64,000 bases of DNA from Curvibacter lanceolatus ATCC 14669 (GTDB lineage: Bacteria; Pseudomonadota; Gammaproteobacteria; Burkholderiales; Burkholderiaceae_C). The notes under the pieces were generated by a model. It was not told the origin of the DNA and did no database searches. It was given only the letters and a program-made list of their open reading frames with translations. Location: NCBI RefSeq assembly GCF_000381265.1, contig NZ_KB906260.1, positions 124,001 through 188,000 of the forward strand. Reading direction: 5' to 3'. Made by a program: the position numbers and the translations under genes. Positions 9,141-17,824 of this stretch are shown here, piece after piece (position 1 is the stretch's first letter; each line of letters starts with the position of its first letter).

Positions 9141-10313
9141 TCAGCTGGCCGAGGCCTGCGGCACATACAGATTGCCCACCACCTCGCCACGCGGCCCGCC
9201 CGCCAGAGGGGCGGCCACGGCCTCGCGCAGGCGCTGCGGCAGCAGCGGAAACACCAGTTCGGCAAAACGGTAGGCCTCTTCGAGGTGCGGGTAACCCGAC
9301 AGCACGAAGTTCTCCAGGCCCAGGTCGGCGTACTCCTGGATGCGGTCGGCCACCTGCTGGGGGCTGCCCACCAGGGCCGTGCCGGCGCCACCACGCACCA
9401 GGCCCACACCGGCCCACAGGTTGGGGCTGATTTCGAGCGCAGCGCGGCTGCGGCCTTCGGCCGTGGCCGGGTTCTTGTGCAACTCGGCCATGCGGCGCTG
9501 GCCGGCCGAATCCATGCGGGCGAACACGGCCTGGGCCCGGGCCACCGTGGTGTCGTCGACATGGCTGATCAGCGAATCGGCGGCGGCCCAGGCCTCGGCC
9601 TCGGTTTCACGCACGATCACGTGCAGGCGGATGCCGAACTTCACTTCGCGGCCATGGCGGGCGGCACGGGCCCGCACGTCGGCCACCTTCTTGGCCACTT
9701 CGGCCGGGGGCTCGCCCCAGGTCAGGTAGGTGTCGGTCTGTGAGGCAGCCAACTCGTGCCCGGCCTCGGACGAACCGCCAAAGTAGATCGGCGGGTAAGG
9801 CTGTTGCAGCGGCGGGTACAGCAGGCGCGCACCGTTCACGCGCAGGTGCTTGCCCGTGTAGTCAAAAGTCTGGTCGCCATGGCTGCGGGTCAGGATCTCG
9901 CGCCAGATGTGGATGAACTCGGCCGATTGTTCATAGCGCTCGGCATGGTTCAGGTACACCCCGTCCCCTTCCAGTTCAACCTGGTCGCCACCGGTGACCA
10001 GGTTGATGAGCAGGCGCCCGCCCGAGAGCCGGTCAAACGTGGCGGCCATGCGCGCCGCCAGCGCCGGCTGGTGCAAGCCCGGGCGAACCGCCACCAGGAA
10101 CTTCAGGCGGCGTGTCACCGGGATCAGGCTGGAAGCAATCACCCAGGGGTCTTCGCAAGAACGGCCGGTGGGGATCAGCACCCCCTCGTAGCCCAGGCTG
10201 TCGGCCGCACGGCCCACCTGCTGGATGTAATCAAGACTGACCTCGCGGGCGCCTTTTTGCGTGCCCAGGTAGCGGCTGTCGCCGTGGGTGGGAATGAACC
10301 AGAAAATCTTCAT
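9141..10313 (-). CDS. ssuD: FMNH2-dependent alkanesulfonate monooxygenase
   Basis: 390-residue class of two-component flavin monooxygenase that cleaves C-S bonds of C2-C10 alkanesulfonates to aldehyde and sulfite, using FMNH2 from SsuE. Luciferase-like fold; start [20 protein letters not shown] with the conserved histidine of HGDSRYLG, the [20 protein letters not shown] block and [18 protein letters not shown]. Length is close to the roughly 380 residues of E. coli SsuD. The sulfite made here feeds the CysI reductase encoded downstream on the plus strand. Confidence 0.96.
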   Translation of the reverse strand: MKIFWFIPTHGDSRYLGTQKGAREVSLDYIQQVGRAADSLGYEGVLIPTGRSCEDPWVIASSLIPVTRRLKFLVAVRPGLHQPALAARMAATFDRLSGGRLLINLVTGGDQVELEGDGVYLNHAERYEQSAEFIHIWREILTRSHGDQTFDYTGKHLRVNGARLLYPPLQQPYPPIYFGGSSEAGHELAASQTDTYLTWGEPPAEVAKKVADVRARAARHGREVKFGIRLHVIVRETEAEAWAAADSLISHVDDTTVARAQAVFARMDSAGQRRMAELHKNPATAEGRSRAALEISPNLWAGVGLVRGGAGTALVGSPQQVADRIQEYADLGLENFVLSGYPHLEEAYRFAELVFPLLPQRLREAVAAPLAGGPRGEVVGNLYVPQASAS

Positions 10314-10355
10314 GGGGTAACTCCAGGGGGTGAGTGAAGCGGCGCTCTGGGGCGC

Positions 10356-10595
10356 CTACCAGGCCAGACCGGGCAAAGGCCAATGCGAGGCTGCGCCGGT
10401 GGACCACAGGGTCGGGGTCTGCAAGCGCTCGTGGCTGCGCCGACGCCGCCGTGACAACAGGGCTTGCGGGGCGCGCCGGCGCAGCAGCCGTCCGCCCTCC
10501 TGCACCGGCGGGGGCAAGCCCCAGTCGGCGGCAGTGACACACAACACACGCCAGGCTCGGGAAGTGGTATCGGTATCGGACAGGTCTGCGCTCAT
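10356..10595 (-). CDS. Small unrecognised ORF between ssuA and ssuD
   Basis: 79-residue reading frame filling the 321-base gap between ssuA and ssuD on the same strand, with a possible ribosome site GAAAGG 7 bases before its ATG. The first part (MSADLSDTDTTSRAWRVLCV) looks ordinary; the middle is a basic arginine-rich run (RLLRRRAP, LLSRRRRRSH), which is also common in spurious frames of GC-rich DNA. No domain recognised. The gap itself is unusual, since the other ssu genes are close together, so either a small protein or an untranslated spacer lies here. Confidence 0.3.
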   Translation of the reverse strand: MSADLSDTDTTSRAWRVLCVTAADWGLPPPVQEGGRLLRRRAPQALLSRRRRRSHERLQTPTLWSTGAASHWPLPGLAW

Positions 10596-10634
10596 GGAAA
10601 CGCCTTTCGGATCAGGGAATGGTTCGCCTTGGCC

Positions 10635-11603
10635 TCACAGGTCCACCGGTGCGGCGTGCAGCAGGTTGAGCTTGCGCGGGATCAGCTTGAGGTCGAAGAA
10701 GGTGTCGGCAATCGACTGCTGCTCGGCCAGGATGTCGCGGGTGACGGGTGCGGCGCCGTAGGCCACCCGGTTCAGGAACAGCTCGGTGATGCTCTTGTCC
10801 AGACCCAGCACGGCCGACAGCTCCACCGCAGCGGCGGGCTTGTTCTTCGAGATCCACTGTTCGATGGTGTTGATCTCTTCGATCGCGATGCGCAGCACAT
10901 CGGTGTGGCGGGTGGCGAAGTCGCGCGAGGTGAAGTAGTAGGCCCGGTTGTTCACCACGCCCTTGGCGTCGGCCAGCAGGCGGGCGTCCAGCGTCTTCTG
11001 GGCCGCGGCCAAGAAGGGGTCCCAGATCACCCAGGCGTCGACGGCGCCCTTCTCGAACGCGGCGCGGGCGTCGGGCGGTGCCAGGAACACCGACTGCACG
11101 TCGCTGTATTTCAGGCCGTGCTTCTCCAGCAGCTTGACCAGGAAGTACTGCACATTCGAGCCCTTGTTGTAGGCCACGCGCTTGCCTTTGAGGTCGGCCA
11201 CGCTGCGGATGGGCGAATCCTTGGGCACCACCACGGCCTCGACACCCGGGCGCGGCACGGTGGCGCCAGCATAGACCAGCGGCGCGCCGGCGGCCTGGGC
11301 AAAGATCGGCGGGGCTTCGCCCACGTCACCGAAGTCGATCGAGCCCACGTTGAGGGCTTCGAGCTGCACCGGACCGGCATTGAATTCGGTCCAGCTCACG
11401 CTGATGCCCAGCGGAGTGAGGCGCTTTTCCAGCGTGCCACGGGCCTTGAGCAGCGACAGCCAACCCTTCTGGTGGCCGATGCGGAACACCTTGTCGGACT
11501 TTTGCGCCCAGGACGGCAGCGAGGCCGCCGAGCCGGCCAGGGCCAGTGCGGCCGCGAGGGCCTGACGGCGGTTGGCGGAGAAGGGAGAGAAGGAAGAGCT
11601 CAT
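10635..11603 (-). CDS. ssuA: Aliphatic sulfonate-binding periplasmic protein
   Basis: 322-residue substrate-binding protein for the SsuBC importer. N-terminal export signal with an arginine pair (NRRQALAAALALAGSAASL, cleavage near SWA-QKSDK), then FRIGHQKGWLSLLKARGTLE, the SsuA/TauA/ThiY-fold opening, and later GEAPPIFAQAAGAPLVYAG and AYNKGSNVQYFLVKLLEK. The NRR-Q-A-L-A context could be a Tat signal, but the full twin-arginine consensus is not met. Second gene of the ssu operon, 101 bases after ssuE. Confidence 0.94.
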   Translation of the reverse strand: MSSSFSPFSANRRQALAAALALAGSAASLPSWAQKSDKVFRIGHQKGWLSLLKARGTLEKRLTPLGISVSWTEFNAGPVQLEALNVGSIDFGDVGEAPPIFAQAAGAPLVYAGATVPRPGVEAVVVPKDSPIRSVADLKGKRVAYNKGSNVQYFLVKLLEKHGLKYSDVQSVFLAPPDARAAFEKGAVDAWVIWDPFLAAAQKTLDARLLADAKGVVNNRAYYFTSRDFATRHTDVLRIAIEEINTIEQWISKNKPAAAVELSAVLGLDKSITELFLNRVAYGAAPVTRDILAEQQSIADTFFDLKLIPRKLNLLHAAPVDL

Positions 11604-11704
11604 TTTTTTCTTTCAATGCTTGGATTCGGTCGAGACCGGCGCCTGCGGCGGCCGGTGCGGGTCAGAAAAGCGTCCAGGCGCAGCCGCCGGCAACGCTCTG
11701 GGCC

Positions 11705-12292
11705 TCAAACGCTGCAGCGCACCTGGGCAAAAGGAATGGCCTCGAAATCGGCATGGGCGCTGCTGCGCTCATAGGCTTCGGCCAGCAGCAGGCCCACGGC
11801 GTCATCGAGGCGGTCGGAGATCTCGGGGTTGACCTGGTAGGCCCCTTCAGGCGTCACCGTGATCTGGGCATCCGTGGCATACACGCCGGGCAGGATGTGA
11901 CGCGCGGCCAGCGACTGCAGCACCGGGCGCAGCGTGTAGTCCAGCGCCAGCATGTGGTGCGGACTGCCACCGGTGGCCAGGGGCAACACGGTCTTGCCCT
12001 TGAGGGCCGTCTGCGGCAGCAGATCAAGAAACACTTTCAACAACCCGCTGTACGCGGCCTTGTAAACCGGCGTGGCCACCACGATGGCCGAAGCCTGGGC
12101 CACCTGCTCGGCCGCGGCCGCGATGCTGGCCTCGGACACATCGGCCAGCAGCAGCGCGCGCGGCGTCAGGTCGCGCACCAGCACACTGCCCACCTGGGCA
12201 CCACGACGCTGCAGGCGATGGCCCACGCTGTCCAGCAAGGCCTGGGATCGGGAACGGGCCGACGGGCTGCCGGCAATCAATAAAACAGACAT
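11705..12292 (-). CDS. ssuE: NAD(P)H-dependent FMN reductase of the sulfonate system
   Basis: 195-residue flavodoxin-like reductase that supplies FMNH2 to SsuD. Start MSVLLIAGSPSARSRSQALL (FMN loop GSPSARSRS), VATPVYKAAYSGLLKVFLD and LPLATGGSPHHMLALDYTLR are family signatures. The start at 12292 is chosen over an upstream in-frame ATG (12361) because homology begins with the beta-1 strand MSVLLIAG. First gene of the operon; CGCATAA lies at 12357-12363 upstream, within an AT-rich likely promoter. Confidence 0.93.
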   Translation of the reverse strand: MSVLLIAGSPSARSRSQALLDSVGHRLQRRGAQVGSVLVRDLTPRALLLADVSEASIAAAAEQVAQASAIVVATPVYKAAYSGLLKVFLDLLPQTALKGKTVLPLATGGSPHHMLALDYTLRPVLQSLAARHILPGVYATDAQITVTPEGAYQVNPEISDRLDDAVGLLLAEAYERSSAHADFEAIPFAQVRCSV

Positions 12293-12356
12293 GGGGTTCT
12301 TTGCAGCGGGGGTTGAAGTTGGGCTCGATTCTGGAAACACCTGCTTCAAACTCAAA

Positions 12357-12400
12357 CGCATAAGAAATCATTTATTTATCTGATTTCCGTTGGCTGATGC
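12357..12400 (-). promoter_or_regulatory. Probable ssu operon control region with CGCATAA element
   Basis: The stretch between ssuE and divergent yggX is unusually AT-rich around 12360-12385 and begins with CGCATAA (12357-12363), the same 7-mer found twice before the TauE/cys unit and once near the sulfate-binding protein operon. A candidate sulfur-regulon site; no convincing -35/-10 pair could be fixed. Confidence 0.35.
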
Positions 12401-12545
12401 AGCGCAAAGCCCGCGTTCACACAGAACACCCCCGGTCTAAGGGGACAGGCATCCGATGGGATAATCGGCGCCGACTGCGGGGCAGCCTCTGGCACCGCCC
12501 CGCCAACACCCCACCTGAACCGAACACCGCAACAAGGATCCCCAC

Positions 12546-12818
12546 ATGGCACGCATGGTCAACTGCATCAAGCTCGGCAAGGAAGCCGAAGGCCTCGACT
12601 TCCCGCCCTACCCCGGTGAACTGGGCAAGCGCCTGTGGGAAAACGTGAGCAAGGAAGCCTGGGCCGCCTGGCTCAAGCAGCAGACCATGCTGGTGAATGA
12701 AAACCGCCTGAACCTGGCCGATGCCCGCGCCCGCCAGTACCTGGCACGCCAGATGGAAGGCCATTTCTTCGGCGGCGGCGCCGACGTGGCCCAGGGCTAC
12801 GTGCCCCCTTCGGCCTGA
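12546..12818 (+). CDS. yggX: Fe(II)-trafficking protein YggX family
   Basis: 90 residues, the exact size class of YggX, a small cytosolic protein that protects Fe-S enzymes from oxidants and is linked to iron handling. Start [20 protein letters not shown] with the conserved cysteine 7, then [20 protein letters not shown] and the [19 protein letters not shown] helix. Only 26 bases past ssuE's promoter region and directly before mnmC. The Fe-S-rich sulfate-reduction enzymes encoded next door make the placement sensible. Confidence 0.96.
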   Translation: MARMVNCIKLGKEAEGLDFPPYPGELGKRLWENVSKEAWAAWLKQQTMLVNENRLNLADARARQYLARQMEGHFFGGGADVAQGYVPPSA

Positions 12819-12895
12819 GGACCTGCGCCATTTCCGGCCGCTTCCACCTTCCCGCCGACGAGGCCATCGCCTGGCGTGGCCAGGCCCGCTGGGTC

Positions 12896-14632
12896 GTGCT
12901 GCAGACGGGCTTTGGCCTGGGCGAGGCCTTTCTGGCCCGCTGGCAGGCCTGGCGGCAGGACCTCGAGCGCCCTGCCCGCTTGCAGGTGGTGGCCATCGAG
13001 CCCCGGCCCGTCGCGTTGGCGGCCCTGCAGCAGCACCTGGCCAGCACAGGTGACAGCAGCGCCCAGGCGCAGCAGCTGTGTGCTCAGTGGTGGGGCCTGG
13101 CGCCCGGTTTTCACCGCCTGGGCTTTGAAGGGGGCCAGGTTGAACTGACCCTGTGTGTGGGCGAGCTGCCGGACACGCTGCGCGAATTGCAGCTGGAGGC
13201 CGACAGCGTCTGGCTCAGTGCCCCCTCCTCTTTCCCTTCCCTCTCGCCCCCCTTCGTTTGGGACGAGGGCCTGCTCAAGGCCCTGGCCCGGCTGTGCCGG
13301 CGCGGCAGCAGGCTGACGAGCGACACCGACACGCCAGCACTGCGCGAGGGGCTTGGCCGACTGGGCTTTGCACTGCAGGCCAACACCTCTTGGTTGCAAG
13401 CCACATACCAGCCCGCTTGGGAGCCACGCCGTGCACCGCCTTTGGTGACGGCGTGGCCGCAGGGCGCAGCCCGCGAGGCCGTGGTCATTGGCGGCGGCCT
13501 GTCGGGCCTGGGCACGGCCCATGCGCTGGCCCGGCGTGGCTGGCAGGTGACGGTGCTGGACGCCTGCGCCGAGCCGGCCGGCGGGGCTTCGGGCCTGCCC
13601 GCGGGCCTGTTCTCGCCGCACGTGTCGCCCGATGACAACCGCATTTCCCGCCTGACCCGCACCGGCCTGCGCATCACCCGACAAACCGCTCAGGCCTTGT
13701 TGGACGAGCAGCAGGATTGGGCCCCCAGCGGCGTGCTGGAGCACCGCGTGCACGGCAAGGCCGGCCCGCGCCTGGATGCCGACGGCGAAGCCACCGGCAG
13801 CGAAGAAGCCAGCGCCGCCTTGAAACGGGCCGCGGGGCTGAGCCCTGAGGCCCCGGCCACCTGGCACCGCCATGCCGGCTGGGTGCGCCCGGCCCGCCTG
13901 GTGCAGGCCCTGCTGGCCGCCCCTGTGCCGGGCCACATCACCTGGCAGGGCCGCTGCCGCGTGGCCAGCCTGCAACAGCAGGGCCCCGCCGGGCCCTGGC
14001 AAGCCCTCGATGCAGCGGGCCAACTGCTGGCCCAGGCTTCCTTGATGGTGGTGGCGGCCGGGCCGGGCAGCCGCGACCTGGCCAGCCCCCAGGTGCCCCT
14101 GCAGGCCCTGCGTGGCCAATTGACCAGTGCACCCCAGGCCGACAGCGACCGCCTGCCCCCCCTGCCGGTGAATGGCCAGGGCAGCCTGATCCCGCACCTG
14201 CCGGGCAACACCGGACCCAGCTGGCACACGGGCTCAACCTTTGACCGCGGGCACCCGCCGCAGCCTGCGGGCGAGACCACGCCGTGCAAGCCCGAAGACC
14301 ACGTGACCAACCTGAGCAAACTGGCCACCTTGCTGCCCGCCACCGCCGCCAGCCTGGGCGATCCCACCGAGCGGTTGCAGGCCTGGGCCGGCATCCGCTG
14401 CACCTCGCCCGACCGCCTGCCCCTGGTCGGCCCGGTGGACCCGGCCCGGCGCCCGGGCCTGTGGCTGTGCACCGCCTTGGGCACGCGCGGGCTCACCTGG
14501 GGCCTGCTGTGCGGCGAGTTGCTGGCCGCTGAGGTGATGGGCGACCCCTTGCCCGTGCCCTTGTCGCAGGCCCGGGCCCTGCTGGCCAGCCGCCCGGCCC
14601 CGGGGCGCCAACCCCCTGCAAGCGACGAGTAA
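12896..14632 (+). CDS. mnmC: MnmC-type tRNA-modification enzyme with degenerate methyltransferase half
   Basis: Homologue of the bifunctional MnmC, whose C-terminal FAD domain (MnmC1) converts cmnm5(s2)U34 to nm5(s2)U34 and whose N-terminal SAM domain (MnmC2) then methylates it. The FAD half is intact: EAVVIGGGLSGLGTAHALAR near residue 195, then GGASGLPAGLFSPHVSPDDN and a C-terminal CTSPDRLPLVGPV block. The SAM half keeps motif I (TGFGLGEAFLARWQAW) but lacks about 50 N-terminal residues, and the catalytic D-G-F-A-P motif is replaced by LSAPSSF (13213-13233). GTG at 12896 is the first standard start, although homology runs upstream to about 12836 without ATG/GTG/TTG. The true start may be a rare codon (CTG 12815 or ATT 12830). 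Confidence 0.85.
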   Translation: MLQTGFGLGEAFLARWQAWRQDLERPARLQVVAIEPRPVALAALQQHLASTGDSSAQAQQLCAQWWGLAPGFHRLGFEGGQVELTLCVGELPDTLRELQLEADSVWLSAPSSFPSLSPPFVWDEGLLKALARLCRRGSRLTSDTDTPALREGLGRLGFALQANTSWLQATYQPAWEPRRAPPLVTAWPQGAAREAVVIGGGLSGLGTAHALARRGWQVTVLDACAEPAGGASGLPAGLFSPHVSPDDNRISRLTRTGLRITRQTAQALLDEQQDWAPSGVLEHRVHGKAGPRLDADGEATGSEEASAALKRAAGLSPEAPATWHRHAGWVRPARLVQALLAAPVPGHITWQGRCRVASLQQQGPAGPWQALDAAGQLLAQASLMVVAAGPGSRDLASPQVPLQALRGQLTSAPQADSDRLPPLPVNGQGSLIPHLPGNTGPSWHTGSTFDRGHPPQPAGETTPCKPEDHVTNLSKLATLLPATAASLGDPTERLQAWAGIRCTSPDRLPLVGPVDPARRPGLWLCTALGTRGLTWGLLCGELLAAEVMGDPLPVPLSQARALLASRPAPGRQPPASDE

Positions 14633-14694
14633 AAGGCACGGATTCTTTATCCGGATTGCCCCCACGATCGCCCGCCAGGCCGCATGGAACAAGG

Positions 14695-14715
14695 CGCATA
14701 AGCTTATCCGCATAA
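14695..14715. promoter_or_regulatory. Paired CGCATAA elements before the TauE-cys unit
   Basis: CGCATAAG (14695-14702) and CGCATAA (14709-14715) lie 14 bases apart as direct repeats, overlapping the palindrome ATAAGCTTAT, 57-77 bases before the permease start. Spacing and position suit a LysR-type activator such as CysB. Identification is inference. Confidence 0.4.
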
Positions 14716-14771
14716 AGCGCGAACTAAAAAATCGTTTGTCTCTATAAGGGCCCTCACCACAATACCGCCCC

Positions 14772-15563
14772 ATGCAAGAATTGGCTTTTATCGTGGCGGG
14801 GTTGGCGGTGGGTCTGGTCGTGGGCCTGACCGGGGTGGGCGGCGGCTCGCTGATGACGCCGATACTGATTTTTTTCTTCGGCATGAAGCCGCACCTGGCC
14901 ATCGGCACCGATCTGCTGTTTGCGGCCGGCACCAAGTTCAGCGGCTCGGTCAAGCTGGCGCGCAGCCGCACCATCGACTGGCCGGTGGTGCTGCACATGG
15001 CCTATGGCAGCGTTCCGGCCTCGCTGATCACGCTTTACCTGCTGGACCACTTCGGCGCCACCAGCCCGGCCGTGCAGCATGCCATGACAACGACGCTGGG
15101 TGTGGCCCTGCTGCTGACCGCCGTGGCCACGCTGTACAAGGCCTTGTTCGGCAAGACCCAGGGCAGCCACGCCTCGGGCCCCCAATTGAAGGACCCGGCC
15201 CGACCGCTGCACCCGGCCTTGCCCGTGCTGTTCGGCGCGGTGATCGGCTGCTTGGTAACATTGACGTCCGTGGGCGCTGGCGCCATCGGTGTGCTGGTGC
15301 TGATGCTGGTGTACCCGGCGCTGCCGCTGCAGCGCATCGTGGCCGCCGACATCGCCCACGCGGTGCCGCTGACCCTGGTGGCTGGCCTCGGCCATGCAGG
15401 CCTGGGCACGGTCGACTGGCTGCTGCTGGCCAAGCTGCTGGCGGGGTCCATCCCCGGCATCTGGATCGGCTCCCACCTGAACCACAAATTGCCCGAGCGT
15501 TTCATCCGCTCTGTTCTCTCGCTGCTGCTGGCCTATGCCGGCAGCAAACTGATTGCCCTCTGA
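14772..15563 (+). CDS. TauE/SafE-family anion permease
   Basis: 263-residue polytopic inner-membrane protein of the TauE/SafE family (sulfite, sulfoacetate or related anion transport). About eight hydrophobic segments; the family glycine signature GLTGVGGGSLMTPILIFFFG is at residues 18-37 and a second half-repeat LVTLTSVGAGAIGVLVL near 160. It is the first gene of a run with cysI (22 bases later), so it most likely moves sulfite or sulfate for assimilation or vents excess sulfite. Direction of transport cannot be read from sequence. No good ribosome site precedes the ATG. Confidence 0.9.
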   Translation: MQELAFIVAGLAVGLVVGLTGVGGGSLMTPILIFFFGMKPHLAIGTDLLFAAGTKFSGSVKLARSRTIDWPVVLHMAYGSVPASLITLYLLDHFGATSPAVQHAMTTTLGVALLLTAVATLYKALFGKTQGSHASGPQLKDPARPLHPALPVLFGAVIGCLVTLTSVGAGAIGVLVLMLVYPALPLQRIVAADIAHAVPLTLVAGLGHAGLGTVDWLLLAKLLAGSIPGIWIGSHLNHKLPERFIRSVLSLLLAYAGSKLIAL

Positions 15564-15584
15564 AAACCAAGAAGTTAACCCACG

Positions 15585-17372
15585 ATGTACCAATACACCG
15601 ACTTCGACAAGCAGTTCGTCAAGCTGCGCGCTGCCCAGCACCGTGACCAGCTCGAACGCTGGCAGGCCGGCAAGCTGGCCGACGAAGAGTTCCGCCCCTT
15701 GCGCCTGCAAAACGGCTGGTACGTCCAGCGCTACGCCCCCATGCTGCGCGTGGCCGTGCCCTATGGCGAACTCTCCAGCGCTCAGCTGCGCGTGCTGGCC
15801 ACCATCGCCCGCGAATACGACGAACCCGAAGCCGGCGTGTACGCCGAGGCCCTGAAGATCCAGGGCGCCATGGGCTCCACCCACCTGCCCACCCATTACG
15901 CCCACTTCACCACGCGCCAGAACGTCCAGTTCAACTGGATCCCGCTGGCCAAGTCGGCCGACGTGATGGACCTGCTGGCCAGCGTGAACATGCACGGCAT
16001 CCAGACCAGCGGCAATTGCATCCGCAACATCACCAGCGACGAGCGCGCCGGCATTGCCGTGGACGAAGTGGCCGACCCGCGCGCCTTCGCCGAGATCCTG
16101 CGCCAGTGGAGCACGCTGCACCCCGAGTTCGCCTTCCTGCCGCGCAAGTTCAAGATCGCCATCATCGGCGCCAGCGAAGACCGCGCCGCCACGGCCTGGC
16201 ATGACGTGGGCCTGCATGTGATCAAGAACGAAGCCGGCGAGATCGGCTTTCGCGTGCTGGTGGGTGGCGGCATGGGCCGCACCCCGATCCCGGGCACCGT
16301 GATCCGCGAGTTCCTGCCCTGGAACCAGATCATGAACTACCTCGAAGCCGTGGTGCGGGTCTACAACCGCTACGGCCGCCGCGACAACATGTACAAGGCG
16401 CGCATCAAGATCCTGGTGAAGGCCGAGGGCCAGCGCTATTTCGATGACGTGGAAGCCGAGTTCAAGCAGATCGTCGAGCACGACGGTGGCGCCCACACCA
16501 TCCCTCAGGCCGAATACGACCGCGTGGCCGCCTCCTTCGTGCCCCCCAGCCTGGCCGACCGCCCGGTGGTGAGCGCCGAAGCCGTGGACAGCCAGTTGCG
16601 CCACGCCGCCGATGCCGACCCCCTGTTTGCCCGCTGGCTGGCGCGCAACGTGGCTCCGCACAAGAACCCGGCGCTGCGCGCCGTGACCCTGTCGTTCAAG
16701 CGCCGCGGCCAGGCCCCTGGCGACGCCGACGCCGACCAGCTCGACACCCTGGCCGGTCTGGTGGACCGTTTCAGCGCCGGCGAGGCCCGCGTCACGCACG
16801 ACCAGAACGTGTTGCTGCCCTGGGTTTCGGCCAGCGAACTGCATGCGCTGTACACCGCTGCGCGTGCAGCCGGTTTTGCCAGCCCCAATGTGCACCTGCT
16901 GACCGACATGATCGCCTGCCCGGGTGGCGACTTCTGCGCCCTGGCCAATGCCCGCTCGATCCCGGTGGCCGAGGCCATCACCGAGCGCTACCAGGACCTG
17001 GACGAGCTCGACGACCTGGGTGAGATCGACCTGCACATCAGCGGTTGCATCAACTCCTGCGGCCACCACCACACCGGCCACATCGGCATCCTGGGCGTCG
17101 ACAAGGACGGCAAAGAGTGGTACCAGGTGACCCTGGGCGGCTCGGATGGCTCCGACCTGAGCGGCGCCGCCGTGCCCGGCAAGGTGGTGGGCCCCTCGTT
17201 CTCGGCGGCGGAAGTGCCGGAGGTGATCGAGGCCGTGCTCAACACCTACCGCGACCTGCGCGCCAATGGCGAAACTTTCATCGCCACGCTGCGCCGCGTG
17301 GGCCATGACCCGTTCAAGGCGGCCGCCAACGCCGCCCGCGCCGTACCGGCCCACGCCCCCGTGGCCGCCTGA
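15585..17372 (+). CDS. cysI: Assimilatory sulfite reductase hemoprotein (nitrite/sulfite reductase family)
   Basis: 595-residue siroheme/[4Fe-4S] enzyme reducing sulfite to sulfide by six electrons. The cluster/siroheme ligands are visible as ACPGGDFCALA and SGCINSCGHH (C-x5-C and C-x3-C, about residues 443-494). Two ferredoxin-like half domains (GSTHLPTHYAHFTTRQNVQF near 90) precede each siroheme half. No cysJ flavoprotein gene is present, so electrons likely come from ferredoxin or another carrier. The next gene (DUF934) starts 24 bases later and is the usual partner in betaproteobacteria. Confidence 0.96.
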   Translation: MYQYTDFDKQFVKLRAAQHRDQLERWQAGKLADEEFRPLRLQNGWYVQRYAPMLRVAVPYGELSSAQLRVLATIAREYDEPEAGVYAEALKIQGAMGSTHLPTHYAHFTTRQNVQFNWIPLAKSADVMDLLASVNMHGIQTSGNCIRNITSDERAGIAVDEVADPRAFAEILRQWSTLHPEFAFLPRKFKIAIIGASEDRAATAWHDVGLHVIKNEAGEIGFRVLVGGGMGRTPIPGTVIREFLPWNQIMNYLEAVVRVYNRYGRRDNMYKARIKILVKAEGQRYFDDVEAEFKQIVEHDGGAHTIPQAEYDRVAASFVPPSLADRPVVSAEAVDSQLRHAADADPLFARWLARNVAPHKNPALRAVTLSFKRRGQAPGDADADQLDTLAGLVDRFSAGEARVTHDQNVLLPWVSASELHALYTAARAAGFASPNVHLLTDMIACPGGDFCALANARSIPVAEAITERYQDLDELDDLGEIDLHISGCINSCGHHHTGHIGILGVDKDGKEWYQVTLGGSDGSDLSGAAVPGKVVGPSFSAAEVPEVIEAVLNTYRDLRANGETFIATLRRVGHDPFKAAANAARAVPAHAPVAA

Positions 17373-17396
17373 GCTCCAACACCACCGATTCAGACC

Positions 17397-17780
17397 ATGA
17401 AGATCATCGAAGCCAAAGACCATACCAGCGCTGAAGGCCAGGCCGGCGTGCTGGTGCTGGACAACACCGTCGACCCGCAAACCCTGTCGCTGGACGGCGT
17501 GACCCGCGTCGACCTGAACTTTCCGAAGTTCACCGACGGCCGCGCCTACAGCCAGGCCTACCTGCTGCGCCGCCGCCTGGGTTTTGCCGGCGAGATCCGC
17601 GCCACCGGTGATGTGCTGATCGACCAGCTGGTGCAGATGAGCCGCAGCGGCTTTGACGTGGCCGTGTTGCGCGCCGGCGTGGACATCGCCGACGCCCAGC
17701 GCCAGTTCGACCGCTTCTCGGGCTTCTACCAGGCCGACGCGGTGAACACCCGCCCGCTGTTCGCGCGTCAGACCGCCTGA
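17397..17780 (+). CDS. DUF934 family protein
   Basis: 127-residue soluble protein of the DUF934 family, found almost always directly after the sulfite/nitrite reductase gene in proteobacteria. Signature DGRAYSQAYLLRRRLGFAGE at residues 49-68, then IRATGDVLIDQLVQMSRSGF. Exact function unproved; its constant company with CysI and CysH suggests a role in sulfite reduction or its electron supply. Spacing of 24 bases after cysI and 44 before cysH indicates one operon. Confidence 0.9.
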   Translation: MKIIEAKDHTSAEGQAGVLVLDNTVDPQTLSLDGVTRVDLNFPKFTDGRAYSQAYLLRRRLGFAGEIRATGDVLIDQLVQMSRSGFDVAVLRAGVDIADAQRQFDRFSGFYQADAVNTRPLFARQTA

Positions 17781-17824
17781 GCCCCCCGGCATTCACACTC
17801 CTCAAAACAAAGCCCCCCGCGATC

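Noticed and set aside
12797-14227. 476-codon minus-strand frame opposite mnmC
   Set aside because: Composition typical of an antisense shadow; mnmC on the plus strand has convincing FAD-domain motifs.
14754-17792. 1012-codon open frame on the minus strand opposite the permease, cysI and DUF934 genes
   Set aside because: The plus-strand genes have clear family motifs; the antisense frame is histidine/glycine/valine-rich low-complexity text with no domain, a known effect of GC-rich codon bias.
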